A stretch of 64,000 nucleotides of DNA from the NCBI RefSeq assembly GCF_027352905.1, contig NZ_DAIEIF010000013.1:117817-181816 (forward strand). The letters are read 5' to 3'. The notes below the pieces were generated by a model. It searched no databases, was not told the DNA's origin, and saw only the letters and a list, made by a program, of their open reading frames with translations. The translations under genes and the position numbers were made by a program. Source of the DNA: Acidocella sp. (GTDB taxonomy: Bacteria; Pseudomonadota; Alphaproteobacteria; Acetobacterales; Acetobacteraceae). Below are positions 57,398-64,000 of the stretch, piece after piece; the first letter of the stretch is position 1; each line of letters begins with the position of its first letter.

Positions 57398-57477
57398 GAT
57401 GCGTCTCCTCGGATGAGGGCGGGATCATACGCCTCCCGCCCGCGATCCGCTTGACATTGGAGCGCAGGGCGGCGCCC

Positions 57478-58566
57478 TCAACCCTCCGGCTGGCTTTCCT
57501 TGCGCAGCACGTCCAGCGGCAGCAACTCGCCGTTCCGCTCGAAATGCCAGAATATCCAGCCATTGCAGGAGGGAGCGTTCTGCACCGCCGCGCCGACACG
57601 GTGGATGGAGCCGCGCAGCCCGCCGCTGACCAGCCCGCCCTCGGCTGTCACCTCGGCGGCGAAGCGGCGCTGGCGGTCCACCACCCGCGCGCCGGGGCGG
57701 ATCAGCCCGCGCTCGACCAGGCTGCCGAAGGCGATGCGCGGCGCGTCGCGTCCGGCGGGGGGTGCCACCACCGCGTTGCGAGGCGCGCGCGCCTCGGCGC
57801 GCAACCGGCCCCAGGCGGCCTCCACATAGGCTGGGTGGCGCTCGATGCCGATGAAATGCCGGTGCAGCCGCTTCGCCACCGCCGCCGTGGTGCCGGTGCC
57901 GAGAAACGGGTCGAGGATGACATCCCCCGGCGCGGTCGCGGCCATGATGACGCGGTGGAGCAGCGCCTCCGGCTTTTGCGTCGGGTGGAGTTTGAGCCCG
58001 TGCGCGTTGCGCAGCCGCTCCGCCCCGGTGCAGAGCGGCAGCGTCCAGTCCGAGCGCATCTGCACCTCGTCATTGAGCGATTTCATCGCCTGGTAATTTA
58101 ATTTATAGCGGCTCTGCTGGCTGCGGGCCGCCCAGATCATCGTCTCATGGGCGTTGGTGAAGCGCCGGCCGCGGAAATTGGGCATGGGGTTGGATTTGCG
58201 CCAGATCACGTCGTTGAGGATCCAGAAGCCGAGATCCTGCATGATCGCCCCGATGCGGAAGATGTTGTGATAGGAGCCGATGACCCAGATCGTCCCGTCC
58301 TTGGCCAGCACGCGGCGGCATTCGCCGAGCCAGTCCCGGGTGAAGGCGTCATAGGCGGGAAAATCGGCGAATTTGTCCCAGTCCTCGTCCACCCCCTCTA
58401 CCAGGCTGTCATCCGGGCGGCGCAGCTCGCCGCGCAATTGCAGATTATAGGGCGGGTCCGCGAATACGCATTGCACCGAGGCGTCGGGCAGCATGCGCAG
58501 CGTGGCGGCGGCGTCGCCCAGCAAAATCTGATCCAGCGGCAATTCGCGCGGCACTTCCACGGGCAA
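57478..58566 (-). CDS. ccrM: CcrM-type GANTC adenine methyltransferase
   Basis: Orphan N6-adenine methyltransferase that marks GANTC and times the alphaproteobacterial cell cycle. The 362-residue beta-class enzyme has [11 protein letters not shown] near residue 37 (catalytic), [12 protein letters not shown], and the SAM loop [14 protein letters not shown] near residue 220. The C-terminal 80-90 residues form the extra DNA-specificity (RAMA-like) domain found only in CcrM enzymes ([14 protein letters not shown]). No restriction enzyme gene is adjacent. Confidence 0.93.
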   Translation of the reverse strand: MPVEVPRELPLDQILLGDAAATLRMLPDASVQCVFADPPYNLQLRGELRRPDDSLVEGVDEDWDKFADFPAYDAFTRDWLGECRRVLAKDGTIWVIGSYHNIFRIGAIMQDLGFWILNDVIWRKSNPMPNFRGRRFTNAHETMIWAARSQQSRYKLNYQAMKSLNDEVQMRSDWTLPLCTGAERLRNAHGLKLHPTQKPEALLHRVIMAATAPGDVILDPFLGTGTTAAVAKRLHRHFIGIERHPAYVEAAWGRLRAEARAPRNAVVAPPAGRDAPRIAFGSLVERGLIRPGARVVDRQRRFAAEVTAEGGLVSGGLRGSIHRVGAAVQNAPSCNGWIFWHFERNGELLPLDVLRKESQPEG

Positions 58567-58668
58567 GGCGGGTCCTCAACGGTAACAAGCAGCGGGGGAT
58601 TTTGTGACGGCACAATCGTTGCCGCGTCAACCGCGCTGATGCGGCGCCAAGACAGGGAAGGCTCATGC

Positions 58669-58674
58669 ATTATA
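58669..58674 (-). promoter_or_regulatory. Consensus -10 box for ccrM
   Basis: Minus-strand TATAAT, about 100 bp ahead of the ccrM ATG. No clear -35 at 17 bp (TACTGT). No GANTC sites or CtrA-like TTAACC sites were seen nearby, unlike the Caulobacter ccrM promoter. Confidence 0.35.
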
Positions 58675-58688
58675 CCGCTTATTCATTC

Positions 58689-58717
58689 TTGACAGTATTG
58701 GGGGGGGAGGATAGCAA
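58689..58717 (+). promoter_or_regulatory. Candidate F0 operon promoter with a G8 tract in the spacer
   Basis: TTGACA (58689-58694) is a consensus -35. The spacer holds eight Gs (58700-58707), and TAGCAA (58712-58717, 17-bp spacer) or GATAGC (15 bp) is a weak -10. atpI starts 45 bp further on. Length changes in the G tract would alter the spacer. Confidence 0.4.
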
Positions 58718-58761
58718 CCGGCGCACCCTTCCGGCGGAGGTTCCGCAGGAGACAGGCGAGC

Positions 58762-59079
58762 ATGAGCGAAGGCCCCGAGAAGCCGGCGTTTGAGGCGAGG
58801 TTACAGGCAGCGGAAGACGCGGCCCGGCCCGCGCGGCGGGAACCGGGGCGGAGCGAGGCGGGTTCGGCGCGGCGCGCCATCGAACTCGCGATGCGGCTCG
58901 GGGTGGAGATGGTGGCCGCGATGGTCATCGCCGTGGGGATCGGCTGGGGGCTGGATAAGCTTCTGCACACGACCCCCTGGCTGATGATCCTCATGGTCCC
59001 GGTGGGTTTGGCGGCGGGCCTGCGCAATCTGATGCGGGCCGGGGCGACGGATGACAGGGCGCCGCGCGAGCGGCGGTGA
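58762..59079 (+). CDS. atpI: ATP synthase accessory protein AtpI
   Basis: A 105-residue protein with a charged N-terminal third and two membrane helices (LGVEMVAAMVIAVGIGWGLD and MILMVPVGLAAGLRNL), the AtpI/Gct pattern. It helps assemble the c-ring. First gene of the F0 operon; atpB follows after 23 bp. Confidence 0.85.
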   Translation: MSEGPEKPAFEARLQAAEDAARPARREPGRSEAGSARRAIELAMRLGVEMVAAMVIAVGIGWGLDKLLHTTPWLMILMVPVGLAAGLRNLMRAGATDDRAPRERR

Positions 59080-59102
59080 CGGCGGCGGGGCAGGGAAGAC
59101 AC

Positions 59103-59855
59103 ATGGCGGGACCATCGATCGACGCGCTTGGACAATTCACCCTCACCCCCGGTCTGGGTCCGGTGGGCCGCGCCCTCGGCTTCACCAATTCCAACGAGGC
59201 CATGCTGGCCTCCGCGCTCATCATCATCGGGCTGTTCGCCGCTGGCTTGAGCGCCCGCGCCCTGGTGCCGGGGCGCCTGCAATCGCTGGTCGAGATGCTC
59301 TACGAATTCGTGCATAATATGTGCGTGGATACGATCGGCGAGGAAGGCCGGCGCTTCTTCCCGCTGGTCTTCACAATTTTCAGCTTCATCCTGCTCGGCA
59401 ATCTTCTTGGGCTGTTCCCCTATTTCTTCGCCTTCACCTCGCATATCGCGGTGACGCTGGCGCTGGCGCTGTTTGTCTTCCTGTTCTCGACCGGGGTGGG
59501 GTTCTATACGCACGGGCTCGGCTTTCTGCGCTTCTTCGTGCCGGCGGGCGTGCCTGGCTGGCTGCTGCCCCTGCTCATCCCCATCGAAATCATCTCCTAT
59601 CTATCGCGCCCTGTTTCGCTCTCCGTGCGTCTCTTCGCCAACATGACCGCCGGGCACGTGATGTGGGAGGTCTTCGCTGGCTTCATGCTCATGCTCACCG
59701 CCGGGCTGGGCGTGCTGGGCGCCATCGCCGCCATCATCCCGCTGGGGCTGAACGTAGCGCTCGCCGCGCTGGAATTACTGGTGGCCGGGCTGCAAGCCTA
59801 TGTGTTCGCCATCCTCACCTGCCTGTATCTGCACGATGCCGTGCATATGCACTGA
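59103..59855 (+). CDS. atpB: F0 ATP synthase subunit a
   Basis: Proton-channel subunit (250 residues) with about six helices. The essential arginine is in SLSVRLFANMTAGHVM near residue 180; HNMCVDTIGEEGRRFFPLVF and GLQAYVFAILTCLYLHDA are also typical. Start at 59103, after GGGAAG. Confidence 0.95.
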   Translation: MAGPSIDALGQFTLTPGLGPVGRALGFTNSNEAMLASALIIIGLFAAGLSARALVPGRLQSLVEMLYEFVHNMCVDTIGEEGRRFFPLVFTIFSFILLGNLLGLFPYFFAFTSHIAVTLALALFVFLFSTGVGFYTHGLGFLRFFVPAGVPGWLLPLLIPIEIISYLSRPVSLSVRLFANMTAGHVMWEVFAGFMLMLTAGLGVLGAIAAIIPLGLNVALAALELLVAGLQAYVFAILTCLYLHDAVHMH

Positions 59856-59892
59856 CCTCTAAAACAGCCCCCTCTACGGAAAGGAAAGTCAC

Positions 59893-60129
59893 ATGGATCC
59901 TCAGTCTGCCGCGCTGCTCGCCAAGGATATCGGCGCGGGTCTCGCCACCATCGGCGTCGCCGGCGCGGGCGTGGGTATCGGCAATCTGTTCGGCGCGTTC
60001 GTCTCCGCCACGGGCCGCAACCCGGCGGCGCGCGACAATATGTTCCGCGACGTTCTGCTCGGCTTCGCGCTGACGGAGGCCGTGGCGCTCTACGCGCTGG
60101 TCATCGCGCTGGTCATCCTGTTCACTTAA
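59893..60129 (+). CDS. atpE: F0 ATP synthase subunit c
   Basis: Rotor-ring proteolipid (78 residues), a two-helix hairpin. First helix GAGLATIGVAGAGVGIGN, polar loop GRNPAARDN, second helix with the proton-carrying glutamate in LGFALTEAVALYALVIAL. GGAAAGG lies before the ATG. Single b' gene begins 1 bp after its stop. Confidence 0.96.
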   Translation: MDPQSAALLAKDIGAGLATIGVAGAGVGIGNLFGAFVSATGRNPAARDNMFRDVLLGFALTEAVALYALVIALVILFT

Positions 60130-60130
60130 G

Positions 60131-60700
60131 ATGCGCCGGCTCAGCACCGCCCTGCTGCTGGCGCTCGCCCCCTCCGCCGCGCTGGCGGAGGGCAAGATGC
60201 CGCAGATGGATTTCTCCAACCCGCTCACCGGCGACCAGGTGGGGTGGATGGTGGTTATTCTGGTGGTGCTCTACCTGGCGCTCTCCCGCTGGGGGCTGCC
60301 GCAGGTCGGCAAGGTGCTGGAGGATCGCGCGGCCGCCATCGCCCGCGATCTCGCCGCGGCGCGCGCCGCCAAGCTGGAGGCGGACCGCGCCGTGTCGCTC
60401 TTGAACGCGACGCTGGCGGCGGCGCGGGCCAATGCCCAGGCCGAGGTGGCCGAGGCCGTGGCCCAGGCGAAGGCCAAGGCTGCCGCCCAGGCGGCGGAGC
60501 TGAACGCCCGCATGGAGGCCAAGCTCGCGGAGGCGGAAGCGCGGATCGAGGCGGCGCGGACCGCCGCCCTGGCCGCCATCAAGCCCGTGGCGGCCGAGGC
60601 GGCGCAGGAGATGCTGCGCCGGCTCATCGGCGCGGCCCCGCCCGCCGATGAACTCGCCCGCGAGGTAGATGCGGCGCTGGTGGCGCGAAAGGCGGCCTGA
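60131..60700 (+). CDS. F0 ATP synthase subunit b' (AtpF')
   Basis: A 189-residue stator subunit with one membrane helix (VGWMVVILVVLYLALSRWG) and a long alanine/glutamate coiled coil. The short hydrophobic N-terminus MRRLSTALLLALAPSAALAE resembles a cleavable signal, as in other alphaproteobacterial b' subunits. Paired with atpF as in bacteria that use a b/b' heterodimer. Confidence 0.92.
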   Translation: MRRLSTALLLALAPSAALAEGKMPQMDFSNPLTGDQVGWMVVILVVLYLALSRWGLPQVGKVLEDRAAAIARDLAAARAAKLEADRAVSLLNATLAAARANAQAEVAEAVAQAKAKAAAQAAELNARMEAKLAEAEARIEAARTAALAAIKPVAAEAAQEMLRRLIGAAPPADELAREVDAALVARKAA

Positions 60701-60703
60701 CCG

Positions 60704-62516
<1,813 letters not shown>

Positions 62517-62534
62517 AGCCTGATAAGGAATTCA

Positions 62535-62646
62535 AATTATTAAAAATTTTTGCGGGGCTTGGGGAGCTTTTTATAAAAAGCTCCCCAAGAGTCTGGCCCT
62601 TTTTTGTAAAAAAGGGCCAGGCCCCAAAAAACTTTTGAAAATTATC
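62535..62646. repeat. Nested double-palindrome intergenic element
   Basis: Two perfect hairpins lie side by side: CTTGGGGAGCTTTTTA with its exact complement (62558-62589, 32 bp, no loop) and CTGGCCCTTTTTT-GT-AAAAAAGGGCCAG (62593-62620). They are flanked by imperfect inverted arms (AAAAATTTTTGCGGGGCTTGG on the left, its near-complement on the right), so the whole could fold as a cruciform. The AT-rich flanks differ from the local base composition. Only one copy is in the window; a dispersed repeat (REP/MITE type) or bidirectional terminator for eno and queD are both possible. Confidence 0.7.
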
Positions 62647-62709
62647 CTCAGTGTTTTTGTAGAGACGGTTAAAGCAATCTCTCAGCGCCAAGGCTCTGGC
62701 CCCAGCACC

Positions 62710-63087
62710 TCATTCCCCAGGCCGTGACGGCCCGAAATAGCTGCACGTATCGCCCTCGCTGTCACGATACACGCTCACCCGCGCCAGCCCCGGGCAATCC
62801 CCCTCCAGCCTGCCCCAAATCCAGCTCGCGAGATTCTCCAGCGTCGCCGGGCCCAAATCCGCGATCTCATCCAAGAACTGATGGTCCAGCGCCTCGCGCA
62901 CCTCGCTGATGCTGCGCGCGAAATAGCCCAAATCAATCAACATGCCGCTGCGCGCGTCAGGCTCGCCCCGCAACACCACCTCGGCGCGGTATGAATGCCC
63001 ATGAATCCGCCGGCTCGGCTCGGCATCTATGGTCCGCCGCAACGTATGCGCCGCCTCAAAACGGAATTGCTTTCTCAGTTCATGCAT
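62710..63087 (-). CDS. queD: 6-carboxytetrahydropterin synthase family protein
   Basis: Second step of queuosine/7-deazaguanine synthesis. The 125-residue T-fold protein has zinc histidines in FRFEAAHTLRR and RRIHGHSYRAEV, LDHQFLDEI and ENLASWIW. The catalytic cysteine found a few residues before HGH in E. coli QueD is a serine here (EPSRRIHGH). Encoded with queE (overlap TAATG), which supports the pathway. Confidence 0.88.
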   Translation of the reverse strand: MHELRKQFRFEAAHTLRRTIDAEPSRRIHGHSYRAEVVLRGEPDARSGMLIDLGYFARSISEVREALDHQFLDEIADLGPATLENLASWIWGRLEGDCPGLARVSVYRDSEGDTCSYFGPSRPGE

Positions 63088-63719
63088 TAAGGAATACCCA
63101 GATATTTATGTGTTTGCAGTGAAAGCCTCCAGCGCGGATTGGCCAGGCAGAACGCCACCGCCGCCGCGGTATTGGCCTCGCGCGCCGGCCCATCCATCGG
63201 CTGCAACAGAAAATGTTTGAAATCCAGCGCCTCGAACCGCGCCGGCGGCGCCGCCTGCTGCGGAAACACCAGCTTCAGCTCATCACCCCCGCGCACCGCC
63301 AGCGGCGCAGCCGCCTTCGGGCTCACGCAGAGCCAGTCTATCCCCTCCGGCGGCGCCAGCGTGCCGTTGCTCTCCGCGGCAATGCGAAACCCCCGCGCGT
63401 GCAGCGCCGCGGTCAACGCGGCATCAACCTGCAAAAACGGCTCCCCGCCGGTCAGCACCACCAGCCGCTCCGCCGCCCCGCCCCGCCAGGCCGCCTCAAC
63501 CGCCCCGGCCAGCGCCTGCGCATCGCCAAAGCGCCCGCCCCCCGGCCCGTCCGTGCCGATGAAATCCGTGTCGCAAAACGTGCAAACCGCCGCGGCGCGG
63601 TCCTCCTCGCGGCCGGACCACAGGTTACAGCCCGCGAAACGGCAGAACACGGCCGCCCTTCCGGCCTGCAAACCTTCGCCCTGCAGGGTAAGGAATATCT
63701 CCTTCACCGCGTAACTCAT
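63087..63719 (-). CDS. queE: 7-carboxy-7-deazaguanine synthase (radical SAM)
   Basis: Radical SAM enzyme that contracts carboxytetrahydropterin to the deazaguanine ring. The 210-residue protein has KEIFLTLQGEG at the N-terminus and the cluster cysteines in the extended C-x14-C-x2-C form (FAGCNLW ... VCTFCDTDF), then LTGGEPFLQ for SAM binding. ATG 63719 was chosen over the GTG one codon earlier. Confidence 0.92.
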   Translation of the reverse strand: MSYAVKEIFLTLQGEGLQAGRAAVFCRFAGCNLWSGREEDRAAAVCTFCDTDFIGTDGPGGGRFGDAQALAGAVEAAWRGGAAERLVVLTGGEPFLQVDAALTAALHARGFRIAAESNGTLAPPEGIDWLCVSPKAAAPLAVRGGDELKLVFPQQAAPPARFEALDFKHFLLQPMDGPAREANTAAAVAFCLANPRWRLSLQTHKYLGIP

Positions 63720-63829
63720 CACCCAATCCTCAATCTGGCGCCCGCGCCAAACCGCGCGGCAACAATCCGCGCCTCTATCATCGACCCGGGCAAAACTGGC
63801 AAGCCGTCACCCTTCGCAAAATTCCTTCA

Positions 63830-63859
63830 TTGCAGCGCGACATGAAAACCCGGTAGACT
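63830..63859 (+). promoter_or_regulatory. Possible promoter for the gene at 63945
   Basis: TTGCAG (63830-63835), 18 bp, TAGACT (63854-63859). A 10-bp perfect palindrome CTAGCGCTAG (63890-63899) lies in the leader. Moderate motif matches only. Confidence 0.35.
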
Positions 63860-63944
63860 AGGAGTCGTGGTGAAGAAACACTCACGGCACTAGCGCTAGA
63901 GTTGTCTCCACCCGTTTGGACCATCCCTGGATCAGGAGACTCCC

Positions 63945-64000
63945 ATGCCGAGCCTCGCTCTTTCCTTCGACAATCCCTCGGTCGCCAACCCGCTCGACCT
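63945..64000 (+). CDS. Start of an unidentified protein (partial)
   Basis: ATG with AGGAG 8 bp upstream, then 18 codons to the window edge (MPSLALSFDNPSVANPLD). The NPLD at this spot is reminiscent of alphaproteobacterial YbjN-domain proteins, but too little is visible to name it. Confidence 0.45.
   Translation, partial: MPSLALSFDNPSVANPLD

Noticed and set aside
63890..63899. CTAGCGCTAG as an operator for the gene at 63945
   Set aside because: Perfect but only 10 bp; noted in the promoter entry, too short to claim as a separate site.

Overview
The window is about 64 kb of high-GC DNA (strong G/C third-position bias throughout) from an alphaproteobacterium, most likely in the Acetobacteraceae/Rhodospirillales. 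This placement is inferred from gene content and not from any search. Pointers are a CcrM-type GANTC methyltransferase, an F0 ATP synthase operon (atpI-B-E-F'-F) with no F1 genes beside it, a BamF-like (DUF3035) lipoprotein, a SAM-II-type riboswitch ahead of metZ, and plant-type (class II) DAHP synthase. No rRNA, CRISPR array or prophage was seen; there are two tRNA genes (Thr-CGT, Gly-CCC).

Layout. 0-8.4 kb: the tail of an M20 peptidase, a small conserved ORF overlapping dcd, murA, then a minus-strand block of copC-copD, bamF-like, lspA, ileS and ribF. 8.4-15.2 kb: a DUF2125-like protein, mlaC and mlaA (minus), then metF, a PcrA/UvrD helicase and prmA tightly packed on the plus strand. 15.2-20.1 kb: a minus-strand export operon, HlyD-like adaptor / RbbA-type double ABC protein with fused permease / YhhJ-type permease. 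20.2-21.0 kb: a scar made of a decayed hypB and the N-terminal half of an IS5-family transposase. 21.0-26.8 kb: a peptide-type ABC importer. 27.0-33.4 kb: an acyl-CoA gene cluster (two hotdog thioesterases, acyl-CoA dehydrogenase, MaoC-like hydratase, transglutaminase-fold protein, acyl-CoA ligase) with a regulator made of two complete TetR repressors in one chain and a perfect 8+8 bp palindrome in its divergent promoter. This cluster is the best candidate for an undescribed system.

33.5-46.6 kb: SWIM-SNF2 helicase, an Old Yellow Enzyme, two tRNAs, the riboswitch and metZ, a large TPR/glycosyltransferase gene broken by one missing base, glutathione reductase, aroF, a nicotinate phosphoribosyltransferase and tenA. 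46.6-46.8 kb: the apparent deletion scar of a kdp potassium-ATPase operon (a KdpF-like 27-aa ORF joined to the last 36 codons of kdpE). 47.0-50.9 kb: a trehalose operon, otsB / GH15 hydrolase / otsA. 51-55.6 kb: an FGGY kinase followed by ureAB (fused), ureC and ureD with no ureE, ureF or ureG. 55.6-64 kb: a small conserved protein behind a LexA-like box, an aldehyde dehydrogenase, ccrM, the F0 operon, eno, a nested-palindrome repeat, queD-queE and the first codons of a further gene.

Taken together this is mostly housekeeping chromosome, with two visible deletion scars (hydrogenase maturation, Kdp) and one accessory block (20-33 kb). Regulatory calls are read from motifs only.
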